Numbered from the stretch's first letter, positions 1 through 8,987 are shown. The stretch is DNA of 51,263 nt from Nitrospirota bacterium (GCA_015233365.1 JADFXU010000014.1:1-51263); one strand, 5' to 3'. Program-made: numbers and translations. Notes: generated from the sequence alone by a model not told the origin.

Positions 1-1921
1 TTATCTCTGAAATTATTGATTTGATGTAGTCTTCAAAATTAACAGATGACAAGTCCTTTGTCTGGTAGAGCTTTTCATGAACAAGGGCCATGGACCTGAC
101 CCTCTGCTGGCTTTCTTCAAAGAGGGATTTCATAGTATCATCCTTTATTGTGCCTGCCTGTAAAGAAAGGAGGCCTGACACGACCGCCATGTTGTTCTTT
201 ACCCGGTGATGGATTTCCCTGAGGAGTGCTTCTTTTTCCTTCAGAGACTGCCGTATCAGCTGTTCCGCCTTTTTGCGCTCGGTTATGTCATGCCATATCA
301 CATGCAAAACCGGACTGCCCGATAAAACTATAGCTTTCGTAAAAGTATAGACATCCTTCACTTCTCCCTGTTTGGTCCTTTGCCTGACGGTGAACTCGGC
401 CTGCCCCGTCTCCAGAACTTTTCCGATCCTGGCCAGTATTTCTTCCGGACTCCATGCGGCATCAATATCCGGCAGGCTGAGTTTTTGAAATTCCTCGCGC
501 GAATACCCGAGCTGGCGATGGGCTGTCTCGTTGAATTCAATGATCTTGCCAGCAGCGTCAATGATCAATATGCCGTCCGGCGAGTATTCGAAAAGGGTGT
601 GATAACGTTTTTGGCTCTCCCGCAGAGCCTCCTCAATCCGCTTGAACTCGGTGATATCGCGCGCAACTGCGAAAACCCCGGCAATTTTCCCTTGCTCGTT
701 CCGGTAAATGCTGGCATTGTATAATACATCGGTAATTTTCCCTGAAGAATCACGAATAGCAAGTGGATAATCGTTTATGTACCCCCGGGAGAACACCTGC
801 CGATAGGCAATGCGGGCTATTTCGGGTTCTGTAAAGTAATCTGAAAAATCACTGCCGATAAGCTTATCGCGCATAATCCCCGTGACTTTTTCAGTCGCTG
901 AATTGACATCCGTAATCTTACCGTCAACATTAATAGTAACAAAAGGATCAAGACTCGCTTCAATAAGACTGCGTGCGTAGTTAAAAGCCTTCAGGTTTAA
1001 TCTGTAGATAAAGACCGCCCCGCTAATAATGATGACTGCCAATATCCCCATTCCTACCAGGAGTTCTTTTGGCCTCACCCCGCCAAAAAGGTTCTGCACC
1101 GGGACTATGGTCACAAGGGAAAAGGGCGTGTCATAAACCAGCGTCTTTATTCCTACCATATCCCGGTTTCTTCCGGCCCTGTCTTCCATATTGAATTCCT
1201 GCGGCAAGTCGGCTTTAAATATCTCAAAATCCAATGTCGTTTCATTCTTGCCGGACTGTAGGATGTTTTCTTTGCCTGAAAGGATATAAGACTTACGCTC
1301 AGACGCGGACAATCGAGACTGCAGAAATTCCGGCTTCAGCCATGCCACTATCTGGCCGGAATATTTTCCTTTAAAATAATAAGCGACGGAAACTATTATT
1401 TCTTTACCCCCGTCTTTCAGGATTATAGCCGGCCTCTTATGTTCAGGGGAGAGCAGTTTTTTCGTGTCTGTCGGAACCCGGTGCATGGGGGTTGATGGAA
1501 CAGCTTCAACAAGGATATTGCCCTTCGCATCAAGGAAAGCTATTCTGAGATAAAAAGAACCATTGTTGCCTTTGTAGCGATCAAGAAGTGCGCGGAACGT
1601 TTCTTTGATGGGCGGAAGGCTTTGCTTCAGACCATACTGCATGCTCATGCCCAGCGCCCTGTTTTCAAAGAAGACTTTAAGAGTGCCTGATTCGGCCAGG
1701 TATACAAGGTCTTCCTTGCGATTGTAAAAAAAGTTGCCGAGAGTAATGGCCTGTCGTTCATTTTCGAGTTTGAATTGTTTAAAAATGGTCTGCTGCAGGC
1801 TCGTTTGGGACACATAGTTGGATATGATAAGAAAAAAGACATAGGCCAGCAGGAAACAGGTTATGATAATACTGACAAGAGGGAGCTTCTGCGGTGTTTT
1901 TGATATTAAGTCGTTTTTCAT
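1..1921 (-). CDS. PAS/HisKA_2 sensor histidine kinase, 3' part cut by window edge
   Basis: The reading frame is open from the ATG at 1921 to the window edge (640 codons), so the protein is truncated only by the window. Read from the complement: a transmembrane helix at about residues 11-33, a large extracytoplasmic sensor region (about 34-285, Cache-like by position), a second helix at about 287-308, then two PAS domains (about 310-424 and 437-544), each ending in the usual ITE-type PAC motif. The visible end, REIHHRVKNNMAVVSGLL and what follows, is the H-box of the HisKA_2 subfamily; the ATPase domain lies outside. It should be a membrane sensor that autophosphorylates on His and signals to an unseen regulator. 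It lies 92 bp downstream of a solute-binding protein gene on the same strand, which may supply its ligand. Kinase class is certain; the ligand is unknown. Confidence 0.9.
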   Translation of the reverse strand, partial: MKNDLISKTPQKLPLVSIIITCFLLAYVFFLIISNYVSQTSLQQTIFKQFKLENERQAITLGNFFYNRKEDLVYLAESGTLKVFFENRALGMSMQYGLKQSLPPIKETFRALLDRYKGNNGSFYLRIAFLDAKGNILVEAVPSTPMHRVPTDTKKLLSPEHKRPAIILKDGGKEIIVSVAYYFKGKYSGQIVAWLKPEFLQSRLSASERKSYILSGKENILQSGKNETTLDFEIFKADLPQEFNMEDRAGRNRDMVGIKTLVYDTPFSLVTIVPVQNLFGGVRPKELLVGMGILAVIIISGAVFIYRLNLKAFNYARSLIEASLDPFVTINVDGKITDVNSATEKVTGIMRDKLIGSDFSDYFTEPEIARIAYRQVFSRGYINDYPLAIRDSSGKITDVLYNASIYRNEQGKIAGVFAVARDITEFKRIEEALRESQKRYHTLFEYSPDGILIIDAAGKIIEFNETAHRQLGYSREEFQKLSLPDIDAAWSPEEILARIGKVLETGQAEFTVRQRTKQGEVKDVYTFTKAIVLSGSPVLHVIWHDITERKKAEQLIRQSLKEKEALLREIHHRVKNNMAVVSGLLSLQAGTIKDDTMKSLFEESQQRVRSMALVHEKLYQTKDLSSVNFEDYIKSIISEI

Positions 1922-2013
1922 AATTCGTAAATTGAAAAAATAATATTTCTTTCGACACTGTATCGCGGGATAACCGGAAGGATATCGGAAAAGCATGCTA
2001 TTGTTTTCAATAA

Positions 2014-2979
2014 CTATTTATCCCTGAAAAAAGCTGGATAATAATCCAGGGCAAATGGATAATACTTATCAACGATATGACGATAGGTCCCGTCTTTTCT
2101 TATCTGACCAAGAAATTTATTGAAGGCATCCCGAAGTCCGGGTGAGTCTTTTCGGAACGCGACCGCCATTTCCTGCATAGCGCTGATCGGGCCGATAACT
2201 TTAATCTTGCCCGGCCATTTCTGGAGAGCTACAAGTGCATCAGGGACGTCAAGAAGAGTTAATTCTGCCTTTCTGTTAAGAAGGGCCGGCACCATCTCAT
2301 TTAATGAACCTTCGAAATACCTGAGCCGTGCGCCTGCAGTCTCAAGATTATACAATGAAGGGTCAAGACAGGTTTTTGCTTTGCAAAGCAGGGTGCGGTT
2401 TTTAAGCAGCTTCCTGACTGCCGCCATGTCCTTTTGCATATCATTTGACGGTTTGATCGGCTTGAGAGGAGAGTCCGAGCGCGCGATAAGCCAGACCTGG
2501 TTCGCGAACGTCGGTTCCGAAAAATCCACAACTTCCCGTCTCCAGGGTAAAACCGTCATTCCGTCAGCAATGAGATCGCCTTTGACCTGAACTTTTCCCA
2601 GGATTTCCACCCCACCCCCCTTTGGTTCAACTTTGCTGCCGGTAAGATCACCAATGGCACTGTCCCAATCCGTCTTTACATATTGATATTGGACACCAAG
2701 ATATCGGGCAAAAAGTTTCATAATCTCGACATCCATGCCATCGCCGCTGCCGGTCACAAAATTGGCATACGGAATACCGAGATGACGGAGGACCCCGCTT
2801 CGTTGCACGTCCGCGAGGTCGTGTGCGGACACGGACAAGGGTATCAGGGAAATACAAATATACAAGACAAGCAGAACTAAAAAACTACTCGTCCGTAACG
2901 GATTTGCGAAAAACTTTCCGACCAATCCTGCGGCCGCTTCGCCTGTATCAGCTATACGCCGGTGGAGTTTGTAATCCAT
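2014..2979 (-). CDS. Family-3 extracellular solute-binding protein (amino-acid type)
   Basis: A 321-residue protein with an N-terminal hydrophobic segment (about residues 32-52, ending in VSAHD) that looks like a signal peptide or anchor. A bilobed SBP_bac_3 fold follows: GVLRHLGIPYANF, then GMDVEIMKLFARYLGV and DLIADGMTVLPWRREVVDFSEPT, which are typical of periplasmic amino-acid binding proteins. No permease or ATPase lies beside it. The next gene downstream is a membrane sensor kinase, so it may act as a sensory binding protein rather than a transport component; this is inference. The start is the first in-frame ATG and has only a weak ribosome binding site. The long pre-signal N-terminus of about 30 residues is unusual, and an internal start is possible. 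Confidence 0.82.
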   Translation of the reverse strand: MDYKLHRRIADTGEAAAGLVGKFFANPLRTSSFLVLLVLYICISLIPLSVSAHDLADVQRSGVLRHLGIPYANFVTGSGDGMDVEIMKLFARYLGVQYQYVKTDWDSAIGDLTGSKVEPKGGGVEILGKVQVKGDLIADGMTVLPWRREVVDFSEPTFANQVWLIARSDSPLKPIKPSNDMQKDMAAVRKLLKNRTLLCKAKTCLDPSLYNLETAGARLRYFEGSLNEMVPALLNRKAELTLLDVPDALVALQKWPGKIKVIGPISAMQEMAVAFRKDSPGLRDAFNKFLGQIRKDGTYRHIVDKYYPFALDYYPAFFRDK

Positions 2980-3115
2980 AGCCAGATGCCATCATATAGA
3001 AACCGTTATTATTGAATTCAAATCTGATAAGAGACAGATCGTATTTCCTCCGCATACCAATTTAAGCGCATATATTGACTAAAATACCCCACGGCTGTCA
3101 AGACAAGGTATGTTT

Positions 3116-3284
3116 AGGCAGTGTCTCAGTTTGTTTTTGCTCTGGATCACCTGAGTTCTGGTAGTGGGAAGGCGGAAGCCGCCCACACTTCGAGAAATGG
3201 AGGCATAGGCAATATTCAGTATATACCACTAGCTGGAATCCAAGGCTAATTGATCTAGAGCAAAAACAAACTGAGACACTGCCT
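3116..3284. mobile_element. MITE-like element with 33-bp terminal inverted repeats and TA flanks
   Basis: Arms 3116-3148 and 3252-3284 are inverted repeats (AGGCAGTGTCTCAGTTTG and onward) with a single mismatch over 33 bp. The interior is about 103 bp and has no plausible gene. If the repeats are taken to begin at GGCAG, both ends are flanked by TA. That is the target duplication of IS630/Tc1-mariner-type transposases, which is why this is called a non-autonomous element rather than a terminator. An apparent 65-codon reading frame across it is only the palindrome read as codons. Confidence 0.75.
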
Positions 3285-3296
3285 ATTTTCACCATA

Positions 3297-3323
3297 TGTC
3301 ACCATCCCTCCTTGCAGGTGACA
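3297..3323. repeat. Short perfect inverted repeat TGTCACC-N13-GGTGACA
   Basis: Seven-base perfect arms at 3297-3303 and 3317-3323, upstream of the nifB enhancer region. It could be a protein binding site or chance. The spacing does not fit the known NtrC site (TGCACC-N5-GGTGCA). The rest of 3285-3375 shows nothing else. Confidence 0.3.
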
Positions 3324-3375
3324 GCCGCATTTCACCGGTATCTGCAGGCATAATAAAAGCAAGTTGGCACTATTT

Positions 3376-3391
3376 TGTCGCGTATGCTACA
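3376..3391 (+). promoter_or_regulatory. NifA-type UAS (TGT-N10-ACA), also related to the regional TTGTCG/CTACA motif
   Basis: TGTCGCGTATGCTACA fits the classical NifA enhancer consensus exactly. It lies 55 bp upstream of the -24 element of the nifB promoter. The flanking bases (ATTTTGTCG and CTACATTTTG) also resemble half-sites of the palindromes seen in front of the amt genes, so it may belong to that set rather than to a separate NifA system. Confidence 0.55.
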
Positions 3392-3445
3392 TTTTGAGTA
3401 CTAGTCAGGGAATAAAGTTATCCTGATTACCAATAACTTATATGG

Positions 3446-3461
3446 TGGCACGCTGCTTGCT
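3446..3461 (+). promoter_or_regulatory. Sigma-54 (-24/-12) promoter of nifB-hesA
   Basis: TGGCACGCTGCTTGCT matches TGGCACG-N4-TTGCW at every constrained position, with GG and GC exactly 10 bp apart. A spurious upstream ATG (3442) would translate this promoter, which shows that the nifB start must lie downstream. Confidence 0.88.
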
Positions 3462-3507
3462 ATGTTTTATTATAGATAAAGAAATTGAACACGCAGGAGG
3501 GATGCAG

Positions 3508-4401
3508 GTGATACCGCTTACAGTAGACAAAAACAGAAATATAATAGATCAGCATCCATGCTTTTCAGAAAGCGCCCATCATAAATTCGGGCGCATACAT
3601 CTTCCCGTTGCCCCGGCGTGCAATGTTCAATGCAACTACTGCATCAGGAAATTTGATTGCGCCAACGAATCGAGACCGGGCATCACCAGCAAGGTGCTTA
3701 CCGTTGACGAATCGATAGAAAGAGTCCGTACGCTTGTTGAACGGAGCGGAAAACTCAGCGTAGTGGGCATTGCCGGGCCCGGCGACCCCCTTGCCAATGA
3801 AGCTACGTTCGGCGTCATGCGTGCGGTCCGCAGGGAATTTCCTGACCTCATCCTGTGCGTTTCAACAAACGGACTTTTCCTTCCCGACCGGCTTGAGGAT
3901 CTCGTGAAATCGGGCGTGAAGAGTTTGACCATAACGATAAATGCGGTGTTTCCTGAGACAGCGGAAAAGGTGTACGCATGGGTCAACAAAGGAGGGAAGC
4001 GTTATACAGGCAGGGAGGCCGCCGAATGCCTTTTAAACACGCAGTGGCGGGGACTTTACAACGCTATTGACGCAGGGTTAATCGTAAAGATCAATACTGT
4101 TTGTATCCCCGGGGTCAACGACGCGGAAATCCCTCTTATAGCCAGAGCCGCCGGAGAATGCGGCGCTGACATAATGAATATTCTACCGCTTATCCCCCAG
4201 GCCGGGTTTGGGCACTTGAAACGGCCCTCCAGGGAGATGATTGCCGAAATGCGCCGGGCATGCAGGAAATACATACCCCAGATGACCCACTGCAAACAAT
4301 GCAGGGCGGACGCATGCGGAATTCTCGGCGAGGACAGAGATATGGAACTTGAAATGCTGAATGCCGTAATCGGAGAGGAATACTGTGAAAGCGTCTTTTG
4401 A
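3508..4401 (+). CDS. nifB: Nitrogenase FeMo-cofactor biosynthesis radical SAM protein NifB
   Basis: NifB builds the NifB-co (8Fe-9S-C) precursor of nitrogenase cofactors. Seen in the sequence: HPCFSE near residue 16, the radical-SAM cluster C38-x3-C42-x2-C45, the CANESRPG segment, AGPGDPLAN, and the C-terminal HCKQCRADACG. All are NifB hallmarks. The protein is 297 residues, the compact form without the NifX-like C-terminal domain. The start is set at GTG 3508 because AGGAGG (3495-3500) is 7 bp upstream; the ATG at 3502 is too close and the ATG at 3442 lies in the sigma-54 promoter. hesA overlaps its 3' end by 17 bp. No nifHDK is present in the window, so the target nitrogenase must be encoded elsewhere. 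Confidence 0.95.
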   Translation: MIPLTVDKNRNIIDQHPCFSESAHHKFGRIHLPVAPACNVQCNYCIRKFDCANESRPGITSKVLTVDESIERVRTLVERSGKLSVVGIAGPGDPLANEATFGVMRAVRREFPDLILCVSTNGLFLPDRLEDLVKSGVKSLTITINAVFPETAEKVYAWVNKGGKRYTGREAAECLLNTQWRGLYNAIDAGLIVKINTVCIPGVNDAEIPLIARAAGECGADIMNILPLIPQAGFGHLKRPSREMIAEMRRACRKYIPQMTHCKQCRADACGILGEDRDMELEMLNAVIGEEYCESVF

Positions 4402-5137
4402 ACGGTACCGCAGGCAACTGATGCTGGGCGGATTCACGCCGGAGCATCAGCAGAAACTTAAGGATTCCACTGTGCTCGTAGCCGGAATCGGCGGGCTTGG
4501 CGGGACTGCCGCTCTCTACCTTGCGGTCGCCGGGATAGGAAAAATGATCTTCGCCCATTCCGGCAAACTGACCCTTTCCAACATGAACAGGCAGATTCTG
4601 ATGAAGGACGACTGGATAGGGAAAAGCAGGGTCATTCAGGGAATGAAGAGCATCGAACATATAAACCCGGAAGTTGAAATTGAGATATACGACGAAAGGA
4701 CTTCTGAAGCTAATATTGACAAACTATTGGCAGATGCCGACATAGCCCTGTCGGCACGGCCCAATTTCGGCGAGCGAAGAGTGCTGAACGGGGCGTGCAT
4801 AGGCAAGGGCATCCCTCTTGTCGAAGCGGCGATGAACGGAATGGAAGGATACATTTTCAATATCATCCCCGGAGAGACGCCCTGCCTTAACTGCCTGTAT
4901 CCGGTCGATGATCCGGAGTGGGAAGAAATGGGCTTTCCTGTCCTGGGAGCTGTATCAGGCATGCTGGGATGCATGATGACCATAGAGGCAATAAAGCTAC
5001 TGACCGGCTACGGCAAGCCGCTGCGTTCTCAAATGCTTGTGTTCAACACCGTGGACATGGAGTTCAGAAAATTCACTACCCATAAAGACCCCGAGTGTAG
5101 CGTGTGCGGAGCAACTGTCACATCGCTAGTTCACTGA
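4385..5137 (+). CDS. hesA: HesA/MoeB/ThiF-family E1-like adenylyltransferase
   Basis: A 250-residue E1-like protein. It has the nucleotide-binding GIGGLGG (residues 34-40), the NRQIL segment, and two zinc-binding CxxC pairs (CLNC near 170 and CSVC near 240). This family adenylates the C-terminus of small sulfur-carrier proteins (MoeB, ThiF). The nif-associated branch is called HesA and is thought to assist cofactor or Fe-S assembly. It starts at GTG 4385 with GGAGAGGAA just upstream and overlaps nifB by 17 bp, so translation is probably coupled. The name hesA rests mainly on this context; a MoeB role for the neighbouring molybdoenzyme is the alternative. Confidence 0.82.
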   Translation: MKASFERYRRQLMLGGFTPEHQQKLKDSTVLVAGIGGLGGTAALYLAVAGIGKMIFAHSGKLTLSNMNRQILMKDDWIGKSRVIQGMKSIEHINPEVEIEIYDERTSEANIDKLLADADIALSARPNFGERRVLNGACIGKGIPLVEAAMNGMEGYIFNIIPGETPCLNCLYPVDDPEWEEMGFPVLGAVSGMLGCMMTIEAIKLLTGYGKPLRSQMLVFNTVDMEFRKFTTHKDPECSVCGATVTSLVH

Positions 5138-5170
5138 ACTGCCCTAAACCCCTCACTAATAAGCTGCTAT

Positions 5171-5207
5171 GTCGAGCAGGCAGGATATAGGTTAGAATTC
5201 CTGCCGC
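5171..5207 (+). terminator. Possible weak hairpin after hesA
   Basis: GGCAGGA and TCCTGCC (around 5178 and 5200) can pair across a loop of about 15 nt just after hesA. There is no clear T tract, so termination is uncertain. The remaining 110 bp before the formate dehydrogenase start hold no recognised -24/-12 promoter or palindrome. Confidence 0.3.
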
Positions 5208-5317
5208 CAGTCATGAACTTATTTCATCCAATGCATGAAAATTATAGCTTTTACAAGGCGATATGCACTTAACTAAAATATTGGATATTGTTATTTCGTT
5301 GCAAAGGAGAATTCAAT

Positions 5318-8059
5318 TTGGGAACGACAATATCCGGCAAGCTGGTCACAATCAAGGTAAATAACAGCGTCCTGTCCTGCCAAAGCGGAAAGACGGTCCT
5401 GGAGGCCTGCAGAGATGCGAACATAAAAATTCCCACACTGTGCTATGACAAACGGCTTGAGCCTTATGGAGGCTGCAGGCTCTGCCTTGTTGAAGTGAAG
5501 GGTTTCAGCAAGCCACTTTCCTCCTGTACAACTCCCATAGAAGAGGGAATGGAGATTATAACGGAGAGCGATGAACTCACCCGGTTGAGGAAGACCAGTC
5601 TGGCCCTAATCCTCTCAAACCATCCTTTTGACTGCCCTCACTGTGAAAAGACCGGCGACTGCCAGCTTCAGGACATCGCGTATGAATACGGATGCGACTG
5701 GGAGGGTTCCAACGGCAGAGATGCCCAATTGATATCGAGCACCCTGAATGGCGAAAAGTGGGACCTTCCGCGAAGGGATGACAACCCCTTTATAACCTTT
5801 GAGCCTAACAAATGCATTTTGTGCGCACGGTGCACAAGGATATGCAATCACGTAGTAATGGCCGGGACTATCGACATTACCGGAAAGGGTTTCGATTCGC
5901 TTCCCGACACCGCATTCCGAAGACCCCGCTCCCTGGAAAACTGCGAATTCTGCGGACAGTGCGTGTCGACGTGTCCGACAGCCGCATTAACCGACAGGCA
6001 GGGCAGGGGAAAGGGACGCAAGTATCAGATGAAACAGGTGAAGACCACCTGCACGTATTGCGGGACAGGCTGCAACTTCTTTTTGAACGTAAAGAACAAC
6101 AAGGTTGTCAAGGTAACGTCGGACTACGACGCCCCGGTGAACAGGGGGAACCTCTGCATCAAGGGAAGATACGGCTATGATTTTATTCACAGTAAAGACA
6201 GAATACAAACCCCTCTGATAAAAAGAAACGGGAAATTTTATGAAGCGACGTGGGACGAGGCGCTCGGCCTGGTGGCTTCGAAATTCAGGGAACTCATCGA
6301 TAAATACGGACCTGGAACGGTCGGTGGATTTTCATCTTCGCGCTGTACGAATGAAGAAAATTATCTGCTTTCCAAATTTGTAAGATGCGCAGTCGGTTCC
6401 AATAATGTGGACAACTGCGCCCGGGTCTGACACGCTCCAACTGTGGCCGGTCTGGCCACAAGCCTTGGAGCAGGAGCTTCCACTAATTCCTTAAGCCAGA
6501 TGGCTGACATGGACCTGCTGTTTTTGTTCGGGTCGAACCCAAATGAAGGGCATCCGATCATTTCCCTGTGGCTCAAAAAGGGATTGCGGAACGGCGCCAA
6601 GCTGATTGTCGGAGACCCCAGGAAGACCTGGATGGCAAGGCGCGCCGATGTGTGGCTCAACCTGAAACCCGGCAGCAATATCGCCATGCTGAACGGCATT
6701 GTAAATGTGATATTGGAAAACGGATGGGAGAACAGGGAGTTTATCGCCAAAAGGACTGAAGGGTTTGAAGAACTCAAGGCAAAGGTCCGGGAGTATGACC
6801 TCGACAGGGTAGAGACTCTTACAGGAGTCGCAAAGGAAAACATAATCGAAGCCGCGAGATTGTATTCTCATGCTAAAAAAGCGATGGTTGTTTACGGTTT
6901 GGGCGTCACCGAACATCAAACAGGGACCGAGAACTGTATAGCTATAGCCAACCTCGCTCTGGTGTGCGGCCATCTCGGCAAGCCGTCAACAGGCATTATG
7001 GCGCTGAGAGGGCAGAACAACGTTCAGGGAGCTTCGGACCTCGGACCTCTGCCTGCCACGCTGCCTGGGTATCAATCTGTTGCACTCCCCGAGGTGCGGG
7101 AAAAATTTGAAAAGGCCTGGGGTGTCAAAATAGATCCCAAGCCAGGACTCAAATCCGTTGAGATGCTGGATGAATGCCGGAGAGGAAATTTTAAGGGCAT
7201 ATTCATCCTGGGAGAGGACCCGGCGCAGACAGACCCTGATCTCCACCATGTGCGGGGTGCGCTTGAAGCTGTCGAATTTCTCGTTGTGCAGGATATCCTG
7301 CCTACCGAGACGACTAATTTTGCCGATGTGATCCTCCCCGGCGCGAGCTTCGCAGAAAAAGACGGGACCTTCACAAACGGCGAACGCAGGGTTCAACGCG
7401 TCAGAAAGGCGATTGAGCCACTGGCCGGAATGGCGGATTGGGAGGTCATCTGCAAGCTTTCCACCCTTATGGGATATCCGATGCACTACAATCATCCGTC
7501 TGAGATCATGGATGAGATTGCCAGTCTTGTCCGGATTTACGGCGGAATAAATTATGCCCGCATCGAAAAACAGGGGATACAATGGCCGTGTCCGACAAAA
7601 GACCATCCCGGCACAACAACATTGTACACCGATTTATTCTCAAGACCCGGGGGCCTTGCAAAATTTATCGCCCTAGATCACAAGGGTTCGGGCGAACTGC
7701 CTGACAAGGAATACCCGTACGTCCTCATAACCGGCAGGATACGTGAACATTACAACAACGGCTCGATGACCGGCCGGTGCAGCGGGATTGTGGAGATTGT
7801 CCCCGAAGAACTGCTGGAGATCAGTGCTGAAGACGCTTCGGCACTCGGGATCGGCCACTTAGAACAGGTCAGCGTATCGTCGAGAAGGGGCGAAATAAAA
7901 GTTAAGGCAAAGATTACGGACCGCTCACAGCCGGGCAACGTTTTTCTTACCTTTCACCACAGGAACGCGCTTTCAAACCTCCTGACTTCCGGATTCAGGG
8001 ACCCGATTACAGGCACCCCTGAATATAAATCATGCGCAGTGAGGATTGATAAATTATAA
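5318..8059 (+). CDS. fdhA: Selenocysteine-containing formate dehydrogenase, large NuoG-like form
   Basis: One 913-residue protein read through the UGA at 6428-6430 (Sec at residue 371). Order of domains: [2Fe-2S] (C42, C53, C56, C70), His-Cys NuoG-type cluster (HPFDCPHCEKTGDCQLQD), two [4Fe-4S] motifs (CILCARCTRIC, CEFCGQC), then the molybdenum/tungsten bis-MGD domain with its own cluster (CTYCGTGC and NLCIKGRYG). The residue after NCARV is the metal ligand, Sec or Cys in this family. Frame and similarity continue at once with HAPTVAGLA, so this is not a frameshift. The start is TTG 5318, with AAGGAG 8 bp upstream; an earlier TTG at 5288 lacks such a site. It oxidises formate (or reduces CO2). 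No beta subunit follows. It sits between hesA and modABC, consistent with molybdenum supply. Confidence 0.93.
6435..6470 (+). promoter_or_regulatory. Bacterial SECIS-like hairpin directing selenocysteine insertion
   Basis: Starting 4 nt after the UGA, CTCCAA pairs with TTGGAG (outer stem) and TGTGGCC with GGCCACA (7-bp inner stem). The apical loop is GGTCT, the same loop as in the E. coli fdhF element, where the G and U contact SelB. It is translated as part of the protein. Confidence 0.88.
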
Positions 8060-8083
8060 ATGCGACTACTTTGGAGCATTTAA

Positions 8084-8097
8084 TACATTTTTGTTAT
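8084..8097 (+). promoter_or_regulatory. Palindromic operator-like site upstream of modA
   Basis: ATACATTTTTGTTA is a degenerate member of the CTACAA-N2-TTGTMG family seen before the amt genes. It lies 53 bp upstream of the modA sigma-54 promoter. On its own it is weak; its position supports it. Confidence 0.4.
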
Positions 8098-8150
8098 ATT
8101 TCTATTTAGTATAAAAAAAATTCTTTTTAACTGCCAGCCTGTTACGCCAA

Positions 8151-8166
8151 TGGCATTATACTTGCT
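8151..8166 (+). promoter_or_regulatory. Sigma-54 promoter of modABC
   Basis: TGGCATTATACTTGCT has the -24 GG and -12 GC with correct 10-bp spacing and a perfect TTGCT. It lies 25 bp before the modA start codon. Sigma-54 control of molybdate uptake is unusual; ModE repression is the usual mode. Confidence 0.82.
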
Positions 8167-8191
8167 ATCCCACATTCGGAGGAAAAGAACC

Positions 8192-8977
8192 ATGTTAAGA
8201 AAAATACTTTTGGCTTTTATTGCTGTAACCGCTCTTTCGGCGCCATCGCTCACTTTTGCCGAATCCCCAAAGGAGATTACGGTTTCGGCTGCCATCAGCC
8301 TGAAAAATGCCTTTGAGGAAATAGGCAAGATTTACGAAGCAAAAAACAGAGGGACAAAAGTGGTTTTTAATTTCGGGGCGTCCGGGGACCTGATGAGACA
8401 AATCGAGGGCGGCGCGCCTGTCGATGTCTTCGCCTCTGCGGCACAGAAGGACATGGATGATGCCGAAAAGAAAGGATTAATAGTTGCAGGATCGAGGGTC
8501 AATTTTGCTGCCAACAGCGTTGTGCTTGTAGTCCCCATCAGGTCAGGGACCGCAATAAAGTCCTTTGCCGACCTCGAATCGAAAAACATACAAAAAATTG
8601 CCGTGGGCAATCCGAAGACTGTGCCTGCCGGAAGATATGCAGAAGATGTTTTTACATACTATAAGATCCTGGACGCTATAAAAGACAAATTGATCTTCAC
8701 CGAAAACGTGCGCCAGGTGCTTGATTATGTAGCGCGAGGCGAGGTGGATGCCGGTGTTGTATATTCTACCGATGCGATGGTCAGGGCAAAAGAAGTAGCA
8801 GTCGCGGCAACAGCGCCCGAAGCAAGCCACAAGCCGGTGGTGTATCCAATAGCCGTGATAAAGTCGTCCAAAAACAGCGGACCGGCAACGGCATTCATAT
8901 CCATGGTGACTTCGCAGGAAGGCAAACAAATATTGGCAAAATATGGATTTAAAGTGGGGAAGCAATTAAACAATTGA
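8192..8977 (+). CDS. modA: Molybdate ABC transporter, periplasmic binding protein ModA
   Basis: A 261-residue exported protein with signal peptide MLRKILLAFIAVTALSAPSLTFAE, then the ModA signature ITVSAAISLKNAFEEIG and FNFGASGDLMRQIEGGAPVDVFASA, and AVGNPKTVPAGRYAED further on. It binds molybdate (or tungstate) for delivery to ModB. The start is ATG 8192 with GGAGGAAAA 7 bp upstream; an ATG at 8150 overlaps the sigma-54 promoter and is rejected. The gene is first in modABC, but a 183-bp palindromic element separates it from modB. Its neighbour is a molybdopterin enzyme gene, which fits the substrate. Confidence 0.93.
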   Translation: MLRKILLAFIAVTALSAPSLTFAESPKEITVSAAISLKNAFEEIGKIYEAKNRGTKVVFNFGASGDLMRQIEGGAPVDVFASAAQKDMDDAEKKGLIVAGSRVNFAANSVVLVVPIRSGTAIKSFADLESKNIQKIAVGNPKTVPAGRYAEDVFTYYKILDAIKDKLIFTENVRQVLDYVARGEVDAGVVYSTDAMVRAKEVAVAATAPEASHKPVVYPIAVIKSSKNSGPATAFISMVTSQEGKQILAKYGFKVGKQLNN

Positions 8978-8987
8978 GACAGTATAA

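Noticed and set aside
3098-3295. 65-codon minus-strand gene
   Set aside because: It runs through both arms of the MITE and has no ribosome binding site.
3363-3380. Second sigma-54 promoter before nifB (TGGCACTATTTTGTCG)
   Set aside because: The -12 GC is absent at the required distance.
3442-3507. N-terminal extension of NifB (MVARCLLCF...)
   Set aside because: It overlaps a perfect sigma-54 promoter; a better start with AGGAGG lies at 3508.
6428-6442. Frameshift or nonsense pseudogene in the formate dehydrogenase
   Set aside because: The frame is unchanged across TGA, the position is the Sec/Cys ligand, and a SECIS-like hairpin follows.
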